From contig JAICIT010000155.1 of NCBI GenBank assembly GCA_025960445.1, positions 1-6,447 of the forward strand: a stretch of 6,447 bases of DNA, written 5' to 3'. The notes beneath the pieces were generated by a model that ran no database searches, was not told where the DNA came from, and was given only the letters and a program-made list of their open reading frames with translations. Below, piece after piece: positions 1 through 6,173 of this stretch. The stretch comes from Bradyrhizobium sp. Its GTDB lineage: Bacteria > Pseudomonadota > Alphaproteobacteria > Rhizobiales > Xanthobacteraceae. Within the stretch, counting starts at the first letter, position 1; every line of letters starts with the position of its first letter. Made by a program: the position numbers and the translations under genes.

Positions 1-374
1 CACTTCCCGGTGAAGATCCCGACGAGGTCTGCTCGAAATGCACCGACGACCGCAAGGATGCGCCGATGCTGGGCATTTCCTTCATCAGGGATATGAGGCG
101 CGAAGGGCTGAAGTATGAGGACGGCAACGTGCTCGATCCGCGCGACGGCAAAATATACCGGGCCAAAATGAACGTCAGCCCGGACGGCCAGACACTGACG
201 ATGCGCGGCTATTGGGGAATTTCACTGCTCGGCAAGAGCGAGACCTGGTTCCGACTACCCGATACGGCGATGGCACAGCTCGATCCCGCGGTCGTCACGA
301 AGTACTTGCCCGCGCAAGCGGCCGCTGCGAAACCGCCAGCCGCGACCAAAAAAGCTGCCGCCCGCCCGCGCTGA
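1..374 (+). CDS. DUF2147 family protein, 3' part (5' end outside window)
   Basis: The frame is open from the left edge (first full codon at base 3) and ends in TGA at 372-374, so 123 C-terminal residues are visible. They match the pattern of DUF2147, a small, usually exported family of unknown biochemical role. Visible family marks are a CxxC pair (CSKC), then LGISFIRDM, then [16 protein letters not shown], then [20 protein letters not shown], the last being the conserved aromatic end of the domain. A signal peptide would lie upstream, outside the window. After the domain comes a tail of about 30 residues rich in Ala, Pro and Lys ([20 protein letters not shown]), low in complexity and not part of the family core. 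The in-frame ATG at 66 is internal, because the conserved Cys pair lies before it. The gene converges on the SGNH hydrolase gene with 18 bp between stops and no obvious terminator. Family assignment is from memory of the motif; function is unknown. Confidence 0.85.
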   Translation, partial: LPGEDPDEVCSKCTDDRKDAPMLGISFIRDMRREGLKYEDGNVLDPRDGKIYRAKMNVSPDGQTLTMRGYWGISLLGKSETWFRLPDTAMAQLDPAVVTKYLPAQAAAAKPPAATKKAAARPR

Positions 375-392
375 GTTTCGCATCGAGATACG

Positions 393-2435
393 CTAACGGC
401 TCGGTGGCGCGGTGTCGATCGGCGCGGCCGGCTCCTCGACAATGTCAGGCTCGGACGGATTAATTTGCAGCACGGATGTTACGGCAGGCAGGGCGGCATC
501 CGCCATTGCAGCGTGACCTTCGGCGGTTGGGTGCACCGCCCCGCCATACACGGCCGAAAGAATACCCCAGGTCGCGTCATGAATATCGGCAGGCTGGCTG
601 GAGGCCGGCAGCCCCTGCGGATACGTCATGGCCGCAAAATAACTATCATTGGCATCCCGGATCCAGCGCGCGCGCGGAAGATAGGCGCGGTATTCCCCCG
701 CGCCACGGCCGCACAGCATCGGCTGGTTCGCGGCGGTGACAATATCGGGATCGAAGCTCTGACCCTGTTCAGAGAAGCATTCGCGATCGAACTCCGGATC
801 TGTGCCCGCGCGCGCGCAGAATCCGTGATCGGCGAACGCGGCCTGATGGAAATCAACGAATGTCATACGGTCGGCGGCAGGATCGCGGCACAGCACGCCT
901 GACTGGCAGGTTGCGAGCGCTCTCAAGCGCGGGAGGAATTCGTTCTGCACAAAGCTGGAGACGTTGGCGAGCCGCTGCGGGTCCGCGTTGAATGATGGAT
1001 GGATGTCGAAGCCGGCGCGACCGCCACGGCAGGGCACGCCGCCATCCGCCAACGTCGGATTGGCGTAAGAAACGAAAACAACATGCGAGAGGTCGCCGCC
1101 GATCATGGGCTTCAGCGCCTCTCTCAGTCGTCCGAAGCTCTGCGGCAGTTCGCGCGCCAGCGCCGCGCGCGAATCCTCGACCGACCCCATTCCTCCGGTT
1201 CGCCTGAACAGCGCGCGCTCGGTGGGCGTATCCACGATAACGTCCGCGACCAGTCCGGAGAAATTGATGTCATTGCCCCCGATCGACAGCAAGATCAGAT
1301 CGAGCTTGCGATCCGGCTGACGCTTCTTCGCAGCGGCGAGGGCAGTCCGCAATTCGCTCAGTTGCGCGTTGACCGTGCCCTGACAGGCGGCGGACGTTTT
1401 CGTCGGCGGGCATTCTCGCGCGCGCTGACTCCCGAACAGCCCGTCGGGAATGGTGGCACCGGTGCATGCGAGCGGCAGATAGGTCACCGCGATGTGTGGA
1501 TATTGGACCGCGAGCGCGAGTGCGGTTCGGGTCTGATAGCTGTACAGCGAACGATGACAAGCTGAATTGAACCACAGCGCGCTGTAGCGTTGCCAGACCT
1601 GCAAGCTTTCTGGCGCTTCGCAAGCCCGACCGCCCTTATATCCGGCACGGCTCGGTCGATAATATTGAGCACCCGCCGTACCGAGATAATGGCGGAAGCA
1701 AAAGCCTTCGTCAGCCAAGGCAATCGCCCGATCCGGATTGCCTTCGCCGGAGCCAATACTATCGCCAAGCCCGGCGATGAAGATGTCGCGCACCCTGATC
1801 CTGGTGGAGACCCGCTGGGGTGTCTCAGCTCCTGATGAGACATCCACCATTGCGACAGTGCTGCGGCCGTACCGTACGCGCATGTTGAGGGGTTCGGCAC
1901 AATCAAAGGTGAACAGTCGCGGACCATCGCCATCGTCGAAGGTCCACGCACAAGTGGCGCCAACCGGAACGGGTCCTGTCAGCCGAATGGTGACCGGATG
2001 GTCCACCGGAGTCAGGTAGCTCTCCTTGACGTTATCGCGTGTGCACGGCTCGCTGACGCGGCCGAACAGATCGATGCAAAGCCGGTTCACCGTGTTTCGT
2101 GCCCAGCCGCGGCCGTCGCTTTGTAATTCCAGCGCCTGCTCCGAGGCGAGCACGCTGGAGCCAGCCCCGCTTTGGGAATGGAGCAGGAAATCGCGCTCTT
2201 CCCGAAATAGCCTGAAGCGGTTGCGGACTTCCCAGGAAATCTGAAGCGGCAACTCAGGCGCGCCCGGCATGGCTTGGCTGGACGCTGCGGGCGCGGTCTG
2301 CGCCACAGCGGACGACGCCGGCAGCACCGCCAGCGCGGTCGCCAGCAATGCGAATCCAATGTTCAAAGCGCGATGAATGGGGGCCATAACGCGTTTGACG
2401 TTACTGTTGGGGCGGAAATATGGGGGGTGTCGCAT
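393..2435 (-). CDS. Large exported SGNH/GDSL-family hydrolase (esterase/lipase-like)
   Basis: The longest frame gives 680 residues. An internal ATG at 2387 (residue 17) begins a compact signal peptide, MAPIHRALNIGFALLATALA, ending in an AVA|Q site at residues 43-46. That shorter 664-residue form may be the real protein; neither start has a good Shine-Dalgarno. The SGNH blocks are clear: block I GLGDSIGSGEG with nucleophile Ser226; a Gly in LACTGAT (Gly326) that may serve as block II; block III LLSIGGNDINFSG with Gly387 and Asn388; block V VHPTAEGH with His635. The CHRS motif at 293-296 and the following ACTGAT recall actinobacterial secreted SGNH esterases. Residues 150-180 (CAWTFDDGDGP) look like a short beta-sandwich module of PKD type, giving an N-terminal accessory region before the catalytic domain. 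The exported part holds 16 cysteines, fitting a disulfide-bonded periplasmic or secreted enzyme. The usual Asp three residues before the catalytic His is Gly632. The substrate cannot be read from sequence. The gene lies just downstream of the UPF0104-type gene on the same strand and is probably co-transcribed. Confidence 0.88.
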   Translation of the reverse strand: MRHPPYFRPNSNVKRVMAPIHRALNIGFALLATALAVLPASSAVAQTAPAASSQAMPGAPELPLQISWEVRNRFRLFREERDFLLHSQSGAGSSVLASEQALELQSDGRGWARNTVNRLCIDLFGRVSEPCTRDNVKESYLTPVDHPVTIRLTGPVPVGATCAWTFDDGDGPRLFTFDCAEPLNMRVRYGRSTVAMVDVSSGAETPQRVSTRIRVRDIFIAGLGDSIGSGEGNPDRAIALADEGFCFRHYLGTAGAQYYRPSRAGYKGGRACEAPESLQVWQRYSALWFNSACHRSLYSYQTRTALALAVQYPHIAVTYLPLACTGATIPDGLFGSQRARECPPTKTSAACQGTVNAQLSELRTALAAAKKRQPDRKLDLILLSIGGNDINFSGLVADVIVDTPTERALFRRTGGMGSVEDSRAALARELPQSFGRLREALKPMIGGDLSHVVFVSYANPTLADGGVPCRGGRAGFDIHPSFNADPQRLANVSSFVQNEFLPRLRALATCQSGVLCRDPAADRMTFVDFHQAAFADHGFCARAGTDPEFDRECFSEQGQSFDPDIVTAANQPMLCGRGAGEYRAYLPRARWIRDANDSYFAAMTYPQGLPASSQPADIHDATWGILSAVYGGAVHPTAEGHAAMADAALPAVTSVLQINPSEPDIVEEPAAPIDTAPPSR

Positions 2436-2439
2436 TCAA

Positions 2440-2480
2440 AGACGCTGTCCGCAGCGCCTCTCGTCTTGAGAGCGAGAGTA
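2440..2480 (-). other. Two adjacent short hairpins between the UPF0104-type and SGNH genes
   Basis: The spacer between the two leftward genes holds two perfect small inverted repeats. One is CTCTCG at 2458-2463 pairing with CGAGAG at 2473-2478 (9-nt loop). The other is CGCTG at 2443-2447 pairing with CAGCG at 2452-2456 (4-nt loop TCCG). Read leftward, the second is followed by TCTTTG, a very short T-run. This could be a weak attenuator or an mRNA processing/stability element; it is too weak to call a full terminator. It abuts the ATG at 2435, which makes ribosome loading there less favourable and mildly supports the downstream ATG at 2387. Confidence 0.4.
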
Positions 2481-2489
2481 TCCGCAGGT

Positions 2490-3599
2490 TTAGCGTCGAG
2501 ACTGGCGGCTTTTGACAGGTTGCGGAGATTGTTGCCGCTTTACCTGATGGGTTGGTTGTCGGCTCTGCAGCGGCACGGCAACGGAATTTGAATAAGCATC
2601 GTTCAGCCTGCGGCGTTCCTGCCAGGGAAGCACCACATTGAGCCAAAGTTCGCGCGTGCCCATGATGCTGATCGAAATCCCGAAGGGGATCACGAAATAC
2701 AGGATTCGGAACACCAGCAGGGTGGCGAGCATCTCCTCTCTGCCGAACTCCGGCAGCGCGACAAGCATGGCAGCGTCGAAAACACCGAGGCTGCCGGGCG
2801 CATGACTTGCGAAGCCAAGCAGCGTCGCCAGAATGAACACCACTGCCAGTGAAATAAAGTCTATGCCGGGCTGCGCCGGCATCAGCAGGTACATCGCCGT
2901 GGAGCAGAACCCGAGGTCGACCACGCCGATCAGCACCTGCAGCAGCGTCAGCCGCGCCGAGGGCAACACCACTTTCCAGCCGTGCTGACCGAGTTCACGG
3001 CGATTTTTGCCGGTCACCAGCCAGACGAAATAGGCAGCAATGCCTCCGAGGCAGCCGAGCGCGATCAGGCGGTTCACGGATGGCGGCAGCAGATCCATCG
3101 CCGAGGCAGCCCAGGGATGCCAGAACATGCCAACCCCGAGCACCACCAGATTGCCGAGCCAGAAAGTCAGGCCGGAAAGAAAGCAGATCTTGGCGACATC
3201 GATCGCGCTCAGGCCATAATCCGAATAGATTCGGAAGCGAATCGCGCCGCCGGTAAACATCGTGGCGCCGATGTTGTGGCCGATCGTGTAGCTGGTGAAG
3301 CTCGATAGCGAGGCAATCCGATACGGCACATGTTTCTTGCCGATCGTCCGCAGCGCAAAGAAGTCATAAAAGGTCAGCGTACAGAATGCGCCGACCACGC
3401 AGAGCGCCGCGAGGCCGATCCGATAGGGGGGCAATTCCGTCAACGCGGTCAGAATCACGCTGGTGTCGACACCACGCAAGGTGCGCACCAGAGTCGTGAT
3501 CGCAAACGCGATAATGAGTAAGCTCGCCGCGACTCCAAGCCGTTTCCAGCCGATCCATTTATTAAAGCCACGCACCAGCGTGGTCAGCAGTCCGTGCAT
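2490..3599 (-). CDS. Lysylphosphatidylglycerol synthase TM-region/UPF0104 family membrane protein
   Basis: This 369-residue polytopic inner-membrane protein has hydrophobic segments at about 21-40, 60-80, 98-118, 137-158, 176-196, 216-238, 247-266 and 291-313. Two family signatures are visible: GATMFTGGAIRFRIYSDYG (about 111-129) and HAPGSLGVFDAAML (about 266-279), the Pro-Gly-Leu/Ser-Gly loop typical of this family. The length equals the transmembrane half of MprF-like proteins without the C-terminal aminoacyl-transferase domain. If it has an MprF-like role it would be lipid translocation or envelope lipid handling, not lysyl transfer; this is inference. The last 40 residues form a basic, Gln/Ser/Arg-rich tail, probably cytoplasmic. 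The start at 3599 is supported by GGGAGG at 3604-3609, four bases upstream. The gene ends in TAA 54 bp before the longest possible start of the SGNH hydrolase gene, so the two probably form one leftward transcript. Confidence 0.85.
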   Translation of the reverse strand: MHGLLTTLVRGFNKWIGWKRLGVAASLLIIAFAITTLVRTLRGVDTSVILTALTELPPYRIGLAALCVVGAFCTLTFYDFFALRTIGKKHVPYRIASLSSFTSYTIGHNIGATMFTGGAIRFRIYSDYGLSAIDVAKICFLSGLTFWLGNLVVLGVGMFWHPWAASAMDLLPPSVNRLIALGCLGGIAAYFVWLVTGKNRRELGQHGWKVVLPSARLTLLQVLIGVVDLGFCSTAMYLLMPAQPGIDFISLAVVFILATLLGFASHAPGSLGVFDAAMLVALPEFGREEMLATLLVFRILYFVIPFGISISIMGTRELWLNVVLPWQERRRLNDAYSNSVAVPLQSRQPTHQVKRQQSPQPVKSRQSRR

Positions 3600-3643
3600 T
3601 CATCCTCCCGGCGGGGCGGCAGTAAGTCAGATCGATCCCGAGC

Positions 3644-3670
3644 AATTTAGCACGCAAGGATGACAGTCAA
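3644..3670 (-). promoter_or_regulatory. Weak sigma70-like promoter for the leftward unit
   Basis: On the minus strand TTGACT (3670-3665) is followed after 15 bp by TAAATT (3649-3644), 45 bp upstream of the ATG at 3599. The -35 match is good. The -10 matches four of six positions and the spacer is shorter than the usual 17. It is the best placed candidate for the UPF0104-type/SGNH transcript, but such matches arise by chance. Confidence 0.28.
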
Positions 3671-3868
3671 TCGATCTACGCGAAAAAGTTCCATACGGCA
3701 AAAAGCTTTCCCTGTGCAGTCCTTGACAACGGGTTCTGCAATCTTTGATCGGCGCGACAGCCGAGCGGCATATATCTCCTGACCCGCGAAATTCGAGTGA
3801 CCGCCTACTAATTGCTTCGCCCGCGGCGATGTTCCGCTGTTCCATCGCGAAGGTTTTATGTCGATGCA

Positions 3869-3893
3869 GGAACGGGCCGGCGGCCGCTTGGTT
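3869..3893 (+). promoter_or_regulatory. Candidate EcfG-type general stress promoter ahead of the DUF892 gene
   Basis: GGAAC at 3869-3873 is followed by 16 bp and then GGTT at 3890-3893. The alphaproteobacterial general stress sigma factor EcfG (RpoE2/SigT) is known to use GGAAC, a 16-17 bp spacer and a (C)GTT -10 element, so the core fits with one mismatch (G for C). Transcription would begin near 3900 and leave a leader of about 110 nt before the ATG at 4013. DUF892 genes are commonly stress-induced, which agrees with this promoter class. Confidence 0.45.
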
Positions 3894-3967
3894 AGCTCCG
3901 CTATCAGCTCGCGAAACATAAATCGGCGTGGCCGCAGCAAGAGAGTGCGAGCCGTGCGGTTGTGTTC

Positions 3968-3992
3968 CGAGTTTCCGTTTCGAGTTCCGTTC
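3968..3992 (+). repeat. Short imperfect tandem repeat in the DUF892 leader
   Basis: CGAGTTTCCGTTT (3968-3980) is followed directly by CGAGTTCCGTTC (3981-3992), two copies of a 12-13 bp unit differing by one T and the last base. It ends nine bases before the Shine-Dalgarno. Function is unknown; it may be simple slippage. Confidence 0.5.
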
Positions 3993-4000
3993 CCAACAGA

Positions 4001-4006
4001 GAGGAG
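4001..4006 (+). promoter_or_regulatory. Ribosome-binding site fixing the DUF892 start at 4013
   Basis: GAGGAG stands six bases before the ATG at 4013. It excludes the upstream in-frame ATG at 3962, which has no such site and would add 17 unrelated residues. An out-of-frame ATG at 4008 sits only one base from the site and is too close to be used. Confidence 0.8.
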
Positions 4007-4012
4007 CATGCG

Positions 4013-4519
4013 ATGGGATTGTTCACCCGAGACATCAAAACGATGAACGACTTGTTCGTGCATCAACTGCAAGACATCTATTATGCGGAAAAGCAGCTCG
4101 TCAGGGCGCTGCCGAAGATGGCAGACAAGGCGACCGACGGCCAATTGAAACAAGGCTTCTTGACCCACCTCGACGAAACCAAGAGCCACGTGAAGCGGCT
4201 TGAACAAGTGTTCCAGATGCAGGGAGCCACGCCGAAGGCGGTCGACTGCCCCGCAATCGATGGAATCATTCAGGAGGCCGATGAGGTTGCGGGCGAGGTC
4301 GCTGACAAAACGGTCCTGGATGCCGCTCTCATCAACGCCGCGCAAGCCGCCGAACACTACGAGATCACGCGCTACGGCAGCCTGATCGCCTGGGCCAAGC
4401 AGCTCGGCCGCAACGATTGCGCAAGCGTCTTGCAAAAGACGTTGGATGAAGAAAAGGCAACCGACCAGAAGCTGACCAAGATGGCCGAAAGCAAGGTCAA
4501 CCTTCGCGCCGCAAGCTAA
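4013..4519 (+). CDS. DUF892 (YciE/YciF-type) ferritin-like protein
   Basis: The 168-residue product matches the DUF892 family, ferritin-like four-helix proteins linked to stress survival, and has the family's usual length. Helix 1 has the signature LQDIYYAEKQLVRALPKMADKA with Glu26. Helix 2 has HLDETKSHVKRLEQVFQ with Glu55 and His59. Helix 3 has AAQAAEHYEITRYGSLIAWA with Glu114, His115 and Glu117. Helix 4 has LQKTLDEEKATDQKL with Glu146, Glu147 and Asp151. These are the residues expected to form a di-iron site, so the site looks intact. There is no signal peptide, so the protein is cytoplasmic. Its exact reaction (ferroxidase, catalase-like or structural) cannot be told from sequence. The start at 4013 follows GAGGAG. 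The gene stands alone, with its own candidate EcfG-type promoter upstream and an intrinsic terminator right after it. A 316-codon open frame on the other strand is only a shadow. Confidence 0.92.
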   Translation: MGLFTRDIKTMNDLFVHQLQDIYYAEKQLVRALPKMADKATDGQLKQGFLTHLDETKSHVKRLEQVFQMQGATPKAVDCPAIDGIIQEADEVAGEVADKTVLDAALINAAQAAEHYEITRYGSLIAWAKQLGRNDCASVLQKTLDEEKATDQKLTKMAESKVNLRAAS

Positions 4520-4547
4520 GGATCCGAGCCAAACCTGATTGAGACAG

Positions 4548-4586
4548 AGCGTCGCGTCGAGAATATCGGCGCGGCGCTTTTGCTTT
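4548..4586 (+). terminator. Strong rho-independent terminator after the DUF892 gene
   Basis: AGCGTCGCGTCG (4548-4559) pairs with CGGCGCGGCGCT (4567-4578) over 12 positions, ten Watson-Crick and two G-U, around the 7-nt loop AGAATAT. The stem is followed by TTTGCTTT (4579-4586). It starts 29 bp after the DUF892 stop codon and makes that gene a single-gene transcript. It also lies inside the longest open frame of the transporter (which reaches back to 4539), arguing that translation of the transporter begins further downstream. Confidence 0.8.
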
Positions 4587-4636
4587 GCCTGCCACACTAG
4601 CGCGCGGGTAGTCGCGCGGGGTTTGTCACCACGGAC

Positions 4637-4660
4637 ACACTTCGATGTTCGACGAAGTGT
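4637..4660. promoter_or_regulatory. Operator-like inverted repeat upstream of the DHA2 transporter
   Basis: ACACTTCG (4637-4644) and CGAAGTGT (4653-4660) are perfect inverted copies around an 8-bp centre (ATGTTCGA), a 24-bp dyad centred about 67 bp before the chosen ATG. No T-run follows, so it is not a terminator. Size and place fit a binding site for a dimeric repressor of TetR or MarR type, as many efflux genes have. A TTGTCA at 4623-4628 just before it could be a -35 element, but I see no good -10. Confidence 0.45.
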
Positions 4661-4704
4661 CTGCCCTGAACAGGACCGATTGTTGTGCGTTGGTTACGCG
4701 AAAA

Positions 4705-4709
4705 TGAGG
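4705..4709 (+). promoter_or_regulatory. Ribosome-binding site deciding the transporter start at 4716
   Basis: TGAGG lies six bases before the ATG at 4716. The other in-frame ATGs at 4704 and 4539 lack a comparable site, and the latter is upstream of the terminator and the dyad. Confidence 0.6.
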
Positions 4710-4715
4710 CGACCT

Positions 4716-6167
4716 ATGAGAAGTAGCACCGCGCAATCCCGGCCGTTTTCAAATGCCCCCACAACTTGTCACTCGGATGGCAAAGCGGCCCGGACTGCGC
4801 TTGCGACCGCATTGACGCTCGGTGCCATGAGCCTCGGCTATGGCGTGGTTCAGCTCGATGTCACTATTGTCAACACCGCGCTGAGCAGCATCGGCGACTC
4901 GCTGGGAGGCGGGGTCTCAGAACTGCAATGGGTGGTCAGCACGTATACGATCGCGTTTGCCGCTTTCATTCTCACCGCCGGCGCGCTCGGGGATCGTATC
5001 GGCGCGAAGCGGGTCTTCATGGCCGGGTTTGCGATCTTCACGGCCGCCTCGCTTGCCTGCGCGCTCGCGCCGAGCGCTCCGATCCTGATCGCCTCCCGCT
5101 TTGTCCAGGGCCTTGCCGCGGCCATCCTGGTTCCGAATTCTCTCGCGCTGCTCAGCCACGCTTATCCGGACGACAAGTCGCGCGGCCGCGCAGTCGGCAC
5201 CTGGGCTGCCGGCGCGAGCCTTGCGCTCACCGCCGGCCCTCTGGTCGGCGGCGGCTTGATCGCGCTGGTCGGCTGGCGATCGATCTTCCTTGTCAATCTG
5301 CCGATCGGGCTTGCCGGTCTTTGGCTGACCTGGCGCTACGCCGGCGAGACCACGCGATCGCGTCAACGCGAGATCGATTTGCCCGGCCAGATCGCGGCGA
5401 TCGCGGCGCTAGGTTGTCTTGCCGGTGCCATCATTGAGGGCGGTGTGCTTGGCTGGAGCAATCGCTTCGTGATCGCGGGCTTCGCCGCGTCGGCGGTGCT
5501 AGCGATAATATTCATCCTGCAGGAGGCCCGCGCGTCCCAGCCGATGCTGCCGCTGTCGCTGTTCAAGCATCGGATGTTCGCAATGACGTCGCTGGTCGGG
5601 CTGCTCGTCAATGTGGCGGTGTATGGATTGATCTTTGTGTTCAGTCTGTACTTCCAGGGCGTCAACCATATGTCGCCATTCGCCACCGGTCTTGCATTCG
5701 TCCCCATGATGGGGGCCGTGCTGCCGGTCAATCTGATCGCGCCGCGGATCGCCGAGCGTATCGGCGCTCCCGCGACCATCGCTGCGGGCGCGGCGCTGGC
5801 CGCAGCCGGATGCCTTGCGATGCTCGGAATCCAAGCCGGCACAAGCTATTGGGCGATTTGCGTGCAATTGATCGCGGTCAGCACCGGACTTGGATTGCTG
5901 GTTCCGCCTTTGACGTCCGCGCTGTTGGGCAGCGTCGACAAATCACGGTCGGGTATTGCCGCTGGCGTCCTCAACGCGACCAGGCAAACCGGCAGCGTGC
6001 TCGGCGTCGCCTTGTTCGGTTCGTTGATCGGGCAGTCCAGCGGATTTGTGAGCGGCGTACATGCGTCGCTCATTATCTCGGCGGGTCTGCTGCTTGCGGC
6101 CGGCGTGGCAATCTGCTGGGGCGCTATGGCCCAGCAGCAAACGACGGCGACCGGCGGTGCCCGCTGA
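4716..6167 (+). CDS. MFS efflux transporter, DHA2 family (EmrB/QacA-like, 14 TM)
   Basis: The 483-residue protein has about 14 membrane segments (near 30-50, 70-90, 98-117, 121-143, 158-180, 187-206, 222-242, 249-268, 288-311, 321-343, 351-371, 378-400, 414-438, 449-471), as in proton-driven drug exporters of the DHA2 family. Signatures seen are LDVTIVNTALSSI in TM1 (47-59), motif A GALGDRIGAKRV (89-100), motif C GPLVGGG (174-180) with WRSIFLVNLPIG after it, and NATRQTGSVLGVALFG near the C-terminus. The Asp in TM1 (Asp48) is kept. The length is normal for the family and no domain is missing. The substrate cannot be predicted. No EmrA-type membrane fusion protein or outer-membrane channel gene lies in the window, so it may act alone across the inner membrane. 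The start follows TGAGG and comes after the DUF892 terminator and an inverted repeat. It ends two bases before the stop of the convergent small membrane gene. Confidence 0.92.
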   Translation: MRSSTAQSRPFSNAPTTCHSDGKAARTALATALTLGAMSLGYGVVQLDVTIVNTALSSIGDSLGGGVSELQWVVSTYTIAFAAFILTAGALGDRIGAKRVFMAGFAIFTAASLACALAPSAPILIASRFVQGLAAAILVPNSLALLSHAYPDDKSRGRAVGTWAAGASLALTAGPLVGGGLIALVGWRSIFLVNLPIGLAGLWLTWRYAGETTRSRQREIDLPGQIAAIAALGCLAGAIIEGGVLGWSNRFVIAGFAASAVLAIIFILQEARASQPMLPLSLFKHRMFAMTSLVGLLVNVAVYGLIFVFSLYFQGVNHMSPFATGLAFVPMMGAVLPVNLIAPRIAERIGAPATIAAGAALAAAGCLAMLGIQAGTSYWAICVQLIAVSTGLGLLVPPLTSALLGSVDKSRSGIAAGVLNATRQTGSVLGVALFGSLIGQSSGFVSGVHASLIISAGLLLAAGVAICWGAMAQQQTTATGGAR

Positions 6168-6173
6168 GCTCAG
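6164..6173. repeat. Perfect 10-bp palindrome carrying both convergent stop codons
   Basis: CTGAGCTCAG is its own reverse complement. It holds the TGA of the transporter (6165-6167) and the TGA of the minus-strand gene (6172-6170). It is too short, and without T-runs, to be a terminator. It may be coincidence. Confidence 0.7.

Larger units (their letters stand above)
3600..4012. other. 413-bp divergent intergenic region
   Basis: This spacer separates the leftward UPF0104-type gene from the rightward DUF892 gene. The open frames inside it (for example 3627-3845 on the minus strand and the start of one at 3858 on the plus strand) have no ribosome-binding site, no recognisable domain and biased composition, so I do not call a gene. 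It holds a candidate EcfG-type promoter (3869-3893), a weak sigma70-like promoter facing left (3644-3670) and a short tandem repeat in the DUF892 leader (3968-3992). I see no other clear structure. Confidence 0.6.

Noticed and set aside
664..678. Short alternating GC tract, seen again near 806-817
   Set aside because: Both lie inside the SGNH coding sequence and are explained by codon use in a GC-rich genome; too short for a Z-DNA or repeat claim.
465..902. Open frame of 145 codons on the plus strand
   Set aside because: Antisense shadow of the SGNH hydrolase C-terminal region; no motif and no ribosome-binding site.
999..1565. Open frame of 188 codons on the plus strand
   Set aside because: It lies wholly inside the SGNH hydrolase gene on the other strand, with an Arg-rich product lacking any motif.
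3627..3845. Possible small gene on the minus strand in the divergent spacer
   Set aside because: No ribosome-binding site, mixed composition, no hydrophobic or domain pattern.
3647..4597. Open frame of 316 codons on the minus strand, antisense to the DUF892 gene
   Set aside because: It covers the well-supported DUF892 gene and the terminator, has no recognisable domain and no ribosome-binding site; GC-rich shadows of this length are common.
4539..4715. Upstream extension of the transporter reading frame
   Set aside because: The extra 59 residues are translated from an intrinsic terminator and an inverted repeat, have no resemblance to DHA2 N-termini, and a better-placed start with TGAGG exists at 4716.
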